Shown here: positions 7,268 through 14,343 of the stretch, one piece after another
How positions within the stretch are numbered: the first letter of the stretch is position 1
Layout: each line of letters opens with the position of its first letter
NCBI GenBank assembly: GCA_965368585.1
Contig: CBDUNM010000088.1
Coordinates: forward strand, 1 to 20,741
Reading direction: 5' to 3'
Length of the DNA stretch: 20,741 bases
Source: JARRQB01 sp965368585
GTDB lineage: Bacteria; Pseudomonadota; Gammaproteobacteria; Chromatiales; Chromatiaceae
Program-made: the position numbers and the translations under genes
Notes under the pieces: model-generated
What the model was told of the DNA's origin: nothing
Databases searched by the model: none
What the model saw: only the letters and a program-made list of their open reading frames with translations

Positions 7268-7699
7268 GTGAGTAGAAAACGCAGCCGGGCTCGTAGCCAC
7301 GCGGTTCAGGCCTTGTACCAGTGGCAGGTGACGGGTCAGGACATAGCGACGATCGTCGACCAGTTCCTTGCTGCTCAGGATCCACGCAAGTTTGAAGTCA
7401 GTTACTTCCGCGATCTGGTGCACGGCGTGCCCGGTCAAGTCCGTCGTCTCGATGAGGCGTTGCAGCCTTATCTCGATCGTCCGATGCAGCAGGTTGATCT
7501 GGTGGAGCGGGCGATCCTGCGGCTGGCCGCTTACGAATTCGTGCAACACCCCGAGATCCCTTATCGGGTCGTGATCAACGAGTCGGTGGAATTGGCCAAG
7601 ACCTACGGCGCGGAGCAGGGGCATCGTTATGTTAACGGTGTGCTGGATAAGCTTGCGCGGATATTGCGGCCGCACGATGCGGGCGTGGTGTCGAAATAG
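7268..7699 (+). CDS. nusB: transcription antitermination factor NusB
   Basis: 143 residues. NusB with S10 binds boxA RNA and supports antitermination on rRNA operons. The all-helical family signatures are present: RSRARSHAVQALYQW at the N-terminus, VERAILRLAAYE in the middle, and YRVVINESVELAKTYG then YVNGVLDKLA at the end. The start is GTG at 7268, 13 nt after ribH; it has no clear Shine-Dalgarno and probably depends on translation arriving from ribH. The ribH-nusB pairing is widely conserved. thiL, the usual next gene, begins only at 9161. Confidence 0.95.
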   Translation: MSRKRSRARSHAVQALYQWQVTGQDIATIVDQFLAAQDPRKFEVSYFRDLVHGVPGQVRRLDEALQPYLDRPMQQVDLVERAILRLAAYEFVQHPEIPYRVVINESVELAKTYGAEQGHRYVNGVLDKLARILRPHDAGVVSK

Positions 7700-7909
7700 C
7701 TTATTATTAAGGCACTCGAAAAGTATACACTATCTTATTGTTATTATTTCAATAATACAGATTTACCACGTTTCGAGGCTGATGTCTGCGCAGGGTACGA
7801 ATGGCCGCTGCGGGCAGCGCTGCAACGAACGAATTCCGTATGGTCCGCGGCTTTCAATCGGGTTAGTCTTTCGATCGTCGTTCAACGCAATACCTGAGGA
7901 GAATATTAA
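7700..7909 (+). other. AT-rich intergenic region between nusB and the DUF937 gene
   Basis: No gene is visible. The first 60 bases are far richer in A and T than the surroundings and contain the inverted repeats TTATTG/CAATAA (7735-7740 and 7750-7755) and ATTATT/AATAAT (7743-7748 and 7751-7756). It probably carries the promoter of the DUF937 gene and perhaps the end of the nusB transcript, but no pair of promoter hexamers stands out. Confidence 0.5.
7896..7901 (+). promoter_or_regulatory. strong ribosome binding site of the DUF937 gene
   Basis: GAGGAG lies 8 nt before a GTG at 7910. This fixes the GTG as the start; no ATG competes in frame nearby. Confidence 0.8.
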
Positions 7910-8503
7910 GTGAACAACATTCTTGACGCCATTTTCGGGGCCCAGGGCGGCACCGCCGTGGATGAGTTGGCGAGAAATTTTGGGCTGGATCGTGAACAAG
8001 TGAACGATGTGGTGCGGCAGGTAACCCCGGCAATGGCACGAGGCGTCAAGCGCAACACGCTGGACGACAACGGCCTCGCCGACCTGATCGGTGCGCTGCA
8101 GAAGGGGAATCATGCCCGCTACGTCGAGCAACCGGAAATCCTGACGCGCCCGGAAACCGTGGACAACGGTAACGGCATCCTCGGCCACATTTTCGGGAGC
8201 AAGGATGTCAGCCGCAACGTGGCGCGTCATGCGGCCGAAAAGACCGGCGTCAGCGACTCGATCATCAAAAAGATGCTGCCGATGCTGGCGACCCTGGTGA
8301 TGGGTTCGCTGGCCAAAAAAGCGACCGGTGGATTCGGCGGCGGAAACATTTTAGGTTCGATTCTGGGTGGCGGAAGTACTCCCGCCCGTGCGCCGGCCAG
8401 TCAGGGCGGATTGGGCGACGTGCTCGGGGGGTTCCTCGATGCCGACAAAGACGGCTCGATGCTGGACGACCTGATCGGTATGGCCGGTAAGTTCATGCGC
8501 TGA
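7910..8503 (+). CDS. DUF937 domain-containing protein
   Basis: 197 residues starting at a GTG with a strong Shine-Dalgarno. The sequence MNNILDAIFGAQGG..., a paired helical segment (VDELARNFGLDREQVNDVVRQ), an SDSIIKKMLPMLATLVMGSLAKK stretch near 117-139 and a glycine-rich tail ending in a second short helix (SMLDDLIGMAGKFM) match the DUF937 family (relatives of E. coli YidB), whose function is unknown. No signal peptide or clear membrane anchor is seen, although the middle helix is hydrophobic. It converges with the BON-LysM gene; the two share a hairpin between their ends. Together they interrupt the usual nusB-thiL-pgpA series. Confidence 0.8.
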   Translation: MNNILDAIFGAQGGTAVDELARNFGLDREQVNDVVRQVTPAMARGVKRNTLDDNGLADLIGALQKGNHARYVEQPEILTRPETVDNGNGILGHIFGSKDVSRNVARHAAEKTGVSDSIIKKMLPMLATLVMGSLAKKATGGFGGGNILGSILGGGSTPARAPASQGGLGDVLGGFLDADKDGSMLDDLIGMAGKFMR

Positions 8504-8513
8504 TCGCACCGCA

Positions 8514-8534
8514 TCTCCCGAGCGCATCGGGAGA
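8514..8534. terminator. bidirectional hairpin between convergent DUF937 and BON-LysM genes
   Basis: A perfect 8-bp inverted repeat, TCTCCCGA (8514-8521) and TCGGGAGA (8527-8534), with a 5-nt loop. It sits 11 nt after the DUF937 stop and 19 nt from the end of the minus-strand gene. There is no clear T-tract, so its efficiency is uncertain. Confidence 0.55.
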
Positions 8535-8552
8535 CGCACGGCGGCTCGCGTC

Positions 8553-8981
8553 TTACATCGGAATACGGATTTTCTGGCCGGGAAAGATCAAGTCGGGATT
8601 TTTGATTACCTCCCGGTTGGCTTCAAAAATCTTCGGATACGCCATCGCATCGCCATAGTATTTTTTGGCAATGCCCGACAGCGTGTCGCCACGTACGATT
8701 ACGTAGTATTCGACCTTCGCCTCGCTACTCGGCGCCTGCAAGCCATCTATGTTCACCTGTTCGACGCCCTCGACGTTGCCGGCCATCAACACGGCCTTTT
8801 CCACCGCTTCAGCGCTTTTCGCCACGCCCGAGATATTGACCGTGCCGTTGTCGAAGCTCACGTTGAGGTCGTCGATGCCGGGGTTGTCCTCCTCGATGTG
8901 TTTCGCGATTTCGGCGGGTGCGTCTTCGTCTTTCGAAAAAAGCTTCCGTCCCAGGTCCTTGGCGAAATCGAACAGACCCAT
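8553..8981 (-). CDS. kbp: BON and LysM domain protein, Kbp/YgaU-like
   Basis: 142 residues. It begins MGLFDFAKDLGRKLF, then a BON domain (about 22-80, with VSFDNGTVNISG and GNVEGVEQVNID), a short linker, and a C-terminal LysM domain (about 92-141, VIVRGDTLSGIAKKYYG ... IFEANREVIKNPDLIFPGQKIRIP). Order and length match E. coli YgaU, a cytoplasmic potassium-binding protein (Kbp); many databases call such proteins LysM peptidoglycan-binding, but no signal peptide is visible here. The start at 8981 is fixed by GGAGG 8 nt upstream, which rules out a 48-residue N-terminal extension. An 8-bp inverted repeat overlaps its likely -10 element, so it may be repressed or activated by a specific factor. 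Confidence 0.88.
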   Translation of the reverse strand: MGLFDFAKDLGRKLFSKDEDAPAEIAKHIEEDNPGIDDLNVSFDNGTVNISGVAKSAEAVEKAVLMAGNVEGVEQVNIDGLQAPSSEAKVEYYVIVRGDTLSGIAKKYYGDAMAYPKIFEANREVIKNPDLIFPGQKIRIPM

Positions 8982-8989
8982 GGTGTATA

Positions 8990-8994
8990 CCTCC
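8990..8994 (-). promoter_or_regulatory. ribosome binding site of the BON-LysM gene
   Basis: On the minus strand GGAGG lies 8 nt before the ATG at 8981. It selects the MGLFDF start over upstream in-frame options. Confidence 0.8.
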
Positions 8995-9023
8995 GTTGAT
9001 AGTCGTTGTTGTGCGTGAAAGAG

Positions 9024-9048
9024 GCGCCAAGAATAGCGTACTTGGCGC
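9024..9048 (-). promoter_or_regulatory. inverted repeat over the putative -10 of the BON-LysM gene
   Basis: GCGCCAAG (9024-9031) and CTTGGCGC (9041-9048) form a perfect 8-bp inverted repeat with a 9-nt centre. Minus-strand TATTCT at 9030-9035, a fair -10, lies across one arm. The placement is that of an operator, but a transcript hairpin is also possible. Confidence 0.4.
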
Positions 9049-9160
9049 GTTTCGGAACCAGTGAATTCGTATATCGCGGCGAGTGCGCATATTTGAGTGC
9101 AGGGTTCGGTAAAGAATTCTTCCAAGCGTCGGGGCGCATATCGGATTATGCTTTCGGCCT

Positions 9161-10138
9161 ATGCCATCGGGCGAATTCGACATCATTGCTTCGTTCTTCG
9201 CCGGCGCCACGCGTCATCGCGACGATGTGCTGCTGGGGATCGGTGACGACTGTGCGCTGCTGGCGCCGCCCGGTTGCGATGAGGCCATTGCGGTCACCGT
9301 GGATACACTGGTTGAAGGTCGGCATTTTGCCGTCGGTACGGATCCCGAGCCTTTGGGCCACAAGTGCCTGGCCGTCAATCTCAGCGATCTCGCCGCGATG
9401 GGTGCGACGCCGCGCTGGGTGACGCTGGCCCTGACCCTGCCGCACGCGGACGGCGCCTGGCTGGCGGCGTTCATGCGGGGTTTCTCGTCCCTGGCGGGGC
9501 GCCACGAAGTTGCCTTGATCGGCGGCGACACGACCCGCGGCCCGCTGAGTATCACGATACAGGCGATTGGTACGGTGGGCCGCGCTGACGCGCTGCGCCG
9601 CGACGGTGCAATCGCCGGCGACCGGATCTACGTCAGCGGTTGCGTGGGTGACGCGGGCTTGGCCCTGGCCCTGCGGCAGGGCCTGATGCTGCCCGGCATA
9701 GACCGAAGCCGTCTGGACGAGGCCCTGGATAGACCCGAACCGCGCGTTCGACTGGGTCGGCACCTGCGCGGCCTCGCCTCGGCCACCATCGATGTGTCGG
9801 ACGGCTTGGTGGCCGACCTGACGCATGTCTGCGAATCGAGTGGCGTTGGCGCCAGCATCGTCGCAGCGCAGGTGCCGATATCGTGCGCGTTGGGTGCATA
9901 CATTGCCGCTACCGAAGACTGGTCGTTGGCACTCAACGGCGGCGACGACTACGAACTGTGTTTTACCGTCGCGCCGGATCGCGAGCATGTCTTACGTGAC
10001 TTGGCGCCGCGACTTGGGATAGCGTTGACGTGTATTGGCCGGATTGAACCGGATGAAGGGGTACGCGTGATCGGGGCCGAAGGTGACGAACTGAGCCAAC
10101 TGGCAGGTGGGTTCGACCATTTCGGCGCCTATGGCTGA
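9161..10138 (+). CDS. thiL: thiamine-monophosphate kinase
   Basis: 325 residues, usual length. ThiL phosphorylates thiamine monophosphate to the active cofactor thiamine pyrophosphate using ATP. Motifs are GEFDIIASFF at the start, LGIGDDCALL at 25-34 with the metal-binding Asp pair, VDTLVEGRHF at 47-56, NLSDLAAMGATPRW at 73-86, GGDTTRG at 121-127, and DVSDGLVADL and LNGGDDYELCF in the C-terminal half. The N-terminus matches the family (MxxGEFxLI), supporting ATG 9161. pgpA overlaps its end by 8 nt, so the two are co-transcribed. No TPP riboswitch elements are seen upstream. Confidence 0.96.
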   Translation: MPSGEFDIIASFFAGATRHRDDVLLGIGDDCALLAPPGCDEAIAVTVDTLVEGRHFAVGTDPEPLGHKCLAVNLSDLAAMGATPRWVTLALTLPHADGAWLAAFMRGFSSLAGRHEVALIGGDTTRGPLSITIQAIGTVGRADALRRDGAIAGDRIYVSGCVGDAGLALALRQGLMLPGIDRSRLDEALDRPEPRVRLGRHLRGLASATIDVSDGLVADLTHVCESSGVGASIVAAQVPISCALGAYIAATEDWSLALNGGDDYELCFTVAPDREHVLRDLAPRLGIALTCIGRIEPDEGVRVIGAEGDELSQLAGGFDHFGAYG

Positions 10139-10610
10139 CGTGCTGGCAAAGCCGAATTTGTCGAATCCGGTGCACCTGCTGGCGTTTGGTCTGGGCTCAG
10201 GGTGCGCGCCGAAGGCGCCTGGCACCATCGGCACCGCTGTGGCCGTCGCGCTGTACCTGCCGCTGAGTCATCTTTCCCTGGGTCTCTATCTGGCGGTCAC
10301 CGCCGCGGTCGTTCTGGTCGGGATTCGAATTTGCGGCATCACGGCGCACGATCTCGACACCCATGATCACCCCGGCATCGTCTGGGATGAGTTCGCCGGG
10401 TACCTGGTGACCATGATTGCGGCCCCTTCCGGGTGGCTGTGGGTGCTGGCGGGTTTCTTGTCGTTCCGCCTGTTCGATATTTGGAAACCCTGGCCGATTA
10501 ACTGGTTGGATCGACGCGTGAGCGGCGGTTTGGGCATCATGTTGGACGATCTGGCGGCGGGCTTGATGGCGCTGGTTTGTCTACAGTCGGTGAAGGCAGG
10601 TCTTTTCTGA
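10131..10610 (+). CDS. pgpA: phosphatidylglycerophosphatase A
   Basis: 159 residues. PgpA removes the phosphate from phosphatidylglycerophosphate at the inner membrane to give phosphatidylglycerol. The family pattern is intact: NPVHLLAFGLGSG...APGTIGT at the N-terminus, IVWDEFAGYLV with catalytic acids in the middle, FRLFDIWKPWPINWLD, and the closing GIMLDDLAAGLMA. Three to four hydrophobic segments fit a membrane protein. ATG 10131 is preferred because family homology begins just after it and it gives the tight ATGGCTGA overlap with thiL; a GTG at 10107 is a possible alternative. The thiL-pgpA coupling is common in Proteobacteria. Confidence 0.93.
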   Translation: MADVLAKPNLSNPVHLLAFGLGSGCAPKAPGTIGTAVAVALYLPLSHLSLGLYLAVTAAVVLVGIRICGITAHDLDTHDHPGIVWDEFAGYLVTMIAAPSGWLWVLAGFLSFRLFDIWKPWPINWLDRRVSGGLGIMLDDLAAGLMALVCLQSVKAGLF

Positions 10611-10648
10611 GCGGTCCGGCGCATGCTGATACACTCATCAAAACGGTC

Positions 10649-10653
10649 GGAGG
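10649..10653 (+). promoter_or_regulatory. ribosome binding site selecting a TTG start
   Basis: GGAGG lies 8 nt before TTG at 10662, the only start in frame with optimal spacing. The TTG start also gives a complete positively charged signal-peptide n-region; the next in-frame ATG at 10683 would remove it. Confidence 0.75.
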
Positions 10654-10661
10654 TGTAGGTT

Positions 10662-11315
10662 TTGAAACCGGTTATTCGTCTTATGGTCGTCGTGTTCCTT
10701 GCCGTCTGCGGCCCCTTGACGTGGGCGGCAGAGCCCGTGGTGCGCGTGCTGGCTTTGTTTCCCGGAAAGGCGATGTTGTCGATCGACGGGCAGCGGCGGG
10801 TGCTGGCCAAGGGCGAGCGCAGCCCCGAAGGGATCGAATTGCTCGATGCGGATACCGAACGCGCCATCGTGCGCCTCGCGGGCGAGCGCCTGACGCTGAC
10901 CCCGGGCGGTGTGGTCAACGCCAGGTTCGCCCAGCCAAGCAAGCGCGAGGTCCGCATACTGCGCGACGGCAACGGTGCCTACCTCAGCAGCGGCATGATC
11001 AATGGCCGGGCGGTCGAACTGCTGGTCGATACCGGTGCCAGCAGCGTCGCACTCAACGAAACGGTTGCCCGCCGTGTGGGGATCGACTACCTGCGCGACG
11101 GTACCCCGATCAGTCTGCAAACGGCGTCGGGGGTTGTTGAAGGCTATGTCGTCCAGCTGGATCGGGTGCGACTCGGTGAGATCGAATTGCGGAATGTGGT
11201 CGGCAACGTGGTCATGGGCGAGGGGCCGCCGCGCGTCTTACTGGGGATGAGTTTTCTAAACCGCCTGCAACTCGAAAACCGGGGCAATATCCTGGTGTTA
11301 CGGCACAATATGTGA
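10662..11315 (+). CDS. exported retropepsin-like aspartic protease (clan AA, TIGR02281-like)
   Basis: 217 residues from a TTG start. A Sec signal peptide is apparent (KPVIR, a hydrophobic core MVVVFLAVCGPLTW, cleavage near AWA-AEP around 22-23), so it acts in the periplasm or on the envelope. An N-terminal beta-rich segment (24-95) precedes the single-domain protease: the active-site motif LLVDTGASSVALNE has catalytic Asp123 in DTGA, and the flap and C-terminal part read VEGYVVQLDRVRLGEIELRNV and LLGMSFLNRLQ. As in retropepsins, one Asp per chain means dimerisation is expected. The substrate is unknown. It follows pgpA by 51 nt and may be in the same transcript; it converges with folE2. Confidence 0.85.
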   Translation: MKPVIRLMVVVFLAVCGPLTWAAEPVVRVLALFPGKAMLSIDGQRRVLAKGERSPEGIELLDADTERAIVRLAGERLTLTPGGVVNARFAQPSKREVRILRDGNGAYLSSGMINGRAVELLVDTGASSVALNETVARRVGIDYLRDGTPISLQTASGVVEGYVVQLDRVRLGEIELRNVVGNVVMGEGPPRVLLGMSFLNRLQLENRGNILVLRHNM

Positions 11316-11446
11316 AGTTGCGGACGGTGCACGGAGCGGCACAACGCGTCGAGGGGGCGGACGCTAACTTGTCGTTCTACGCGCAGCAAAAGACGCGCAT
11401 CTGGCGGTCGTCGTCACGGCCATCGATTTCTCAAGGGCCGCGAATC

Positions 11447-12283
11447 CTAGCCCGCCTCCGAATGCAGTTCCTTGTCGCATTCGATCAGCGCATAGGCGGA
11501 GTGGTTGTGAATGGACTCGAAGTTTTCCGACTCAATGGTGTAGGCGGCGATTCGGTCATCGGCATTCAGACACCCGGCCACGTCTCGCACCATATCTTCG
11601 ACAAACTTGGGGTTGTCATAAGCGCGCTCGGTGACGTACTTCTCGTCAGGTCGCTTCAGCAGCCCGAACAGCTCGCAGGAAGCCTCCTTTTCGACCAGTT
11701 CGATCAGTTCCTCTATCCAGATAAAGCCCCGCGTGCGTGCGGTCACGGTGACGTGCGAGCGCTGGTTGTGAGCCCCCCGGTCCGAAATCGACTTCGAGCA
11801 GGGGCAAAGGCTGGTGACCGGCACGACGACCTGGATGAACATTCGCGGCGCACCCTTGACGACCTCACCGATCAGCGTCACCTCGTAATCCAGGAGGCTC
11901 TCTACCCCTGAAATTGGCGCGCGTTTGTTGACAAAGTAGGGAAAGGACATCTCGATATGCCCGGCCTCGCTCTCGAGTCGCTCCGCCATCTCGGCCAGCA
12001 TGTCCTTGAACGAATCCACCGAGATCTCGCGTTCGTGATTGTTCAGAATCTCCACGAACCGCGACATGTGCGTGCCTTTGAAATTGTGCGGCAGGTATAC
12101 GTACATGTTGAAATTGGCGATGGTGTGCTGTTCGCCGCCGCTGCGGTCTTTGACGCGCACGGGGTGACGAATGTCCTTGATACCGACCTTGTTGATCGCG
12201 ATGCGACGCGTGTCCCTGCTCGACTGGACGTCCTCGATCTCGGTCGATGAGGCGTCAATCGTCCCCTGAGTCAATGCATTCAT
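11447..12283 (-). CDS. folE2: GTP cyclohydrolase FolE2 (type IB)
   Basis: 278 residues. FolE2 converts GTP to 7,8-dihydroneopterin triphosphate, the first step of folate (and queuosine) synthesis, and is the alternative to zinc-dependent FolE. Signatures include VGIKDIRHPVRV near 33-44, PVTSLCPCSKSISDRGAHNQRS at about 155-176 with the conserved metal-site Cys160 and His172, the Glu-rich IEELIELVEKEASCELFGLLKRPDEK and the C-terminal SENFESIHNHSAYA. The ATG at 12283 is chosen for its GGGGA upstream and family N-terminus; a GTG at 12307 would add eight residues. No Zur-like palindrome is evident. It lies downstream of ispA on the same strand, 159 nt away, with its own candidate promoters. Confidence 0.95.
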   Translation of the reverse strand: MNALTQGTIDASSTEIEDVQSSRDTRRIAINKVGIKDIRHPVRVKDRSGGEQHTIANFNMYVYLPHNFKGTHMSRFVEILNNHEREISVDSFKDMLAEMAERLESEAGHIEMSFPYFVNKRAPISGVESLLDYEVTLIGEVVKGAPRMFIQVVVPVTSLCPCSKSISDRGAHNQRSHVTVTARTRGFIWIEELIELVEKEASCELFGLLKRPDEKYVTERAYDNPKFVEDMVRDVAGCLNADDRIAAYTIESENFESIHNHSAYALIECDKELHSEAG

Positions 12284-12314
12284 GTGCTGGTTTCCCCGAG
12301 CGACCACTCGGCTG

Positions 12315-12377
12315 ATTATCTGAAAATATCTTGAGTGATTTAAACGAGATACTACCGGCGGACCTGCCCCCGGGCAA
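12315..12377 (-). promoter_or_regulatory. candidate folE2 promoter region with two possible promoters
   Basis: On the minus strand, TTGCCC (12372-12377) and TAGTAT (12349-12354) are 17 nt apart, 4 of 6 matches each. Closer to the gene, GATAAT (12315-12320, 5 of 6) has a weak TTAAAT upstream at 17 nt. Either could drive folE2 independently of ispA. Two small hairpins, TGCCC/GGGCA (12365-12376) and CGCCTT/AAGGCG (12382-12396), lie beside the first. Confidence 0.3.
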
Positions 12378-12442
12378 CCACCGCCTTTGTAAGGCGTAAC
12401 TTATGTACGATCGCAATATCCGCTTTAGAACTCCAGGGTGGT

Positions 12443-13348
12443 TCAGTTGACACGACCAATGAAGTAGCACGCAAGTGCTCGTAATGGTTCAGCTTCTTGG
12501 CCGAAGCCTGCCAGACTGGCCAAGGCGTCATCGACGAGTTCCTGCGCTTTCTCACGCGCGCCCTCCATTCCCAGCAGAGTGGGGTAAGTGGGTTTGTCGG
12601 ACGCTGCGTCTTTTCCGCCGGTTTTCCCGAGCGTGGCAGTATTGCCGGACACGTCGAGAATGTCGTCCTGGACTTGGAACGCCAGGCCGACGCACTTGGC
12701 GAAGCGATCGAGCGCTTCGCGTTGCCGCGGCGTCGCGTTTTGTTCGGCGGCCAGGGTACCCAAGCGTACGGCGGCGCGGATGAGCGCTCCGGTCTTGTGG
12801 ATGTGCATGTTTTCGAGTTCGGTCAACGTCAGTTCCCGCCCCACGGCCGCGATGTCGAGGGCTTGTCCGCCGGCCATCCCGCGTGAGCCGCTGGAGCTCG
12901 CCAGGGTTTCGATCATCGCCAGACGTGTCGTGGGAGAGACCGCCATGAGGGCGTCACGGCAGAGCACCTGGAAGGCGAGTGTCTGCAACGCATCGCCGGC
13001 CAGGATAGCGGTCGCCTCATCGAATGCCATGTGACAGGTCGGGCGCCCGCGGCGTAACGCGTCGTCGTCCATGGCCGGAAGGTCGTCGTGCACCAGCGAG
13101 TAGGCGTGAATCAACTCGACCGCGCAGGCTGGGCCGGTCAATCGATCCGGCGTCACTCCAAGCGCTTTGCCGGAAGCGAAAACCAAGGTGGGGCGGATGC
13201 GCTTGCCATTGCTCAAGGCGGCGTAGCGCATGGCGGCATGCAGTTTTTGCGGATAAATCCGGTCGCTGGGCAGCCAGTGCCGCAGCGCCTGTTCGGTGTG
13301 GTCGCGGCAAGCCCTGAGGTAGGCCTCCAGATCGAAGTCAGTCGTCAC
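12443..13348 (-). CDS. ispA: (2E,6E)-farnesyl diphosphate synthase
   Basis: 301 residues from GTG 13348. This prenyltransferase condenses DMAPP and GPP with IPP to give farnesyl diphosphate for quinones, undecaprenol and heme O. The first Asp-rich motif DDLPAMDDD is at 88-96 and the second, QDDILD, at 227-232; GKRIRP at 48-53, the GDALQTLAF stretch and KTGALI near 185-190 also match IspA. The start is uncertain: GTG 13348 overlaps the xseB stop by 11 nt and fits the family N-terminus, whereas ATG 13381 would add 11 residues, poor in family resemblance, inside xseB. Neither has a clear Shine-Dalgarno, consistent with coupling to xseB. dxs, often the next gene, is absent; folE2 follows. Confidence 0.93.
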   Translation of the reverse strand: MTTDFDLEAYLRACRDHTEQALRHWLPSDRIYPQKLHAAMRYAALSNGKRIRPTLVFASGKALGVTPDRLTGPACAVELIHAYSLVHDDLPAMDDDALRRGRPTCHMAFDEATAILAGDALQTLAFQVLCRDALMAVSPTTRLAMIETLASSSGSRGMAGGQALDIAAVGRELTLTELENMHIHKTGALIRAAVRLGTLAAEQNATPRQREALDRFAKCVGLAFQVQDDILDVSGNTATLGKTGGKDAASDKPTYPTLLGMEGAREKAQELVDDALASLAGFGQEAEPLRALACYFIGRVN

Positions 13349-13577
13349 AGTCGAATTCGTCTGGTGTGGCGTCGAGTTCATTGGAGGTCAGGATTTCAAC
13401 TTTCTGTTCGGCGGTCTTGAGTGCCTTCTGGCAGGTGTGGCTCAACCGCACGCCGCGTTCAAAAGACTGTAGCGATTCTTCGAGGCTGAGGTCACCGCCT
13501 TCCATACGTTCGACCAACTCTTCCAGCGCGGCCAAGGCCTGCTCGAAGGTCAAGTTGTCAGGATCGTTGTCTGCCAT
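13338..13577 (-). CDS. xseB: exodeoxyribonuclease VII small subunit
   Basis: 79 residues. XseB partners with XseA in the single-strand DNA exonuclease VII; xseA is not in this window. The family core LTFEQALAALEELVERMEGGDLSLEESLQSFERGV covers about 9-43 and is followed by a helical region (QKALKTAEQKVEIL) and an acidic tail. Length is typical (70-85). It is the first gene of the minus-strand xseB-ispA unit and overlaps ispA at its 3' end. A candidate promoter lies at 13604-13632. Confidence 0.94.
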   Translation of the reverse strand: MADNDPDNLTFEQALAALEELVERMEGGDLSLEESLQSFERGVRLSHTCQKALKTAEQKVEILTSNELDATPDEFDCDD

Positions 13578-13603
13578 CTGGTGCCATCTCTCACAGGCTT
13601 TTC

Positions 13604-13632
13604 AAATTACCCTAAGGCATCGGTGGCCGCAA
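13604..13632 (-). promoter_or_regulatory. candidate xseB-ispA promoter
   Basis: On the minus strand TTGCGG (13627-13632) and TAATTT (13604-13609) are 17 nt apart. Each hexamer matches consensus at only 3 of 6, so support is mostly spacing and position 27 nt before xseB. Confidence 0.3.
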
Positions 13633-13646
13633 ACGAAATGACAAGG

Positions 13647-13675
13647 GTGATCGCAGTGCCGCCTGGGTGTAAACT
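13647..13675 (+). promoter_or_regulatory. candidate promoter for the CNP1-like gene
   Basis: TAAACT at 13670-13675 is a fair -10, with a weak GTGATC 17 nt upstream. It is 54 nt before the ATG and divergent from the xseB promoter. Its GTAAACTCC context resembles the GTAGAATCCC of glyA and parC. Confidence 0.3.
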
Positions 13676-13729
13676 CCGCCGCTGACCGACATCCATCTAC
13701 GACCAACGCGATCCCCGGATCTGAGATCA

Positions 13730-14323
13730 ATGAAGTCTCCAACGAAAATTGCAGCGGCACTCCTGGTTTTATGCGGTGGTTTCTCCGACCTTGTTGCCGC
13801 CCGCGACCCCAACGATCCCTACTGGGAGTATCGCGACCCGGTTGATCGGGGTGAGTTCGACTACGACGACAGCGGCGACGTCCCGTGGCAAGAGGCGGGA
13901 ACCAAGCTGCCGCCACTGCCGCACGACGCCAAGTTGCACGAACTGCCGCTGGACGAAATACCGGCGCAACTGGTCGCTTACACCGAGTTGGACAGCGTCG
14001 TGGTCGGAAAGAAAGACGCCGTGACCCGCTATTGGCTGGTGATAAAGGGCAGTGGCGGTGGCTACAACGCCACCTTCGAGGGTTTGCGTTGCAATACAGG
14101 CGAATACAAGATCTACGCCTACGGCAACCCCGGGCGAGACCCGCAGGTCAAGGCGGCAAAAGATCCTCAGTGGCGGCCGCTGCAGACGGACACCGGGTAT
14201 CGACGAGAACTGGCCAAGGACATCTTCTGCGCCGGCATCACACCCAAGACCAAACGCCAGATTCGGGCATCGGTGCGCGGTGAATATGACGCCGAAAACC
14301 CTTACGCCAAATACATCGACTGA
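13730..14323 (+). CDS. CNP1-like family protein, exported
   Basis: 197 residues. A signal peptide (MKSPTKIAAALLVLCGGF..., cleavage near residue 24) predicts periplasmic or envelope location. The mature part is acidic and aromatic at first (RDPNDPYWEYRDP), with PPLPHDAKLHELPLDEIPAQLVAY near 61-84 and a core DAVTRYWLVIKGSGGGYNATFEGLRC, and two cysteines (C121, C167) that could form a disulfide. These features match the CNP1-like family (PF08750), whose role is not established. It ends 20 nt before parE and may be co-transcribed with it. The family call is from recall of the pattern, not a search. Confidence 0.75.
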   Translation: MKSPTKIAAALLVLCGGFSDLVAARDPNDPYWEYRDPVDRGEFDYDDSGDVPWQEAGTKLPPLPHDAKLHELPLDEIPAQLVAYTELDSVVVGKKDAVTRYWLVIKGSGGGYNATFEGLRCNTGEYKIYAYGNPGRDPQVKAAKDPQWRPLQTDTGYRRELAKDIFCAGITPKTKRQIRASVRGEYDAENPYAKYID

Positions 14324-14343
14324 ACAATCCAGATCCAATCAAT

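Noticed and set aside
7727..7742. Possible NrdR box (ACACTAT...)
   Set aside because: Only one half matches the 16-bp consensus, there is no second box, and no nrd gene is nearby.
8982..9160. Possible TPP riboswitch before thiL
   Set aside because: No CTGAGA or ACCTGATC-type thi-box segments are present.
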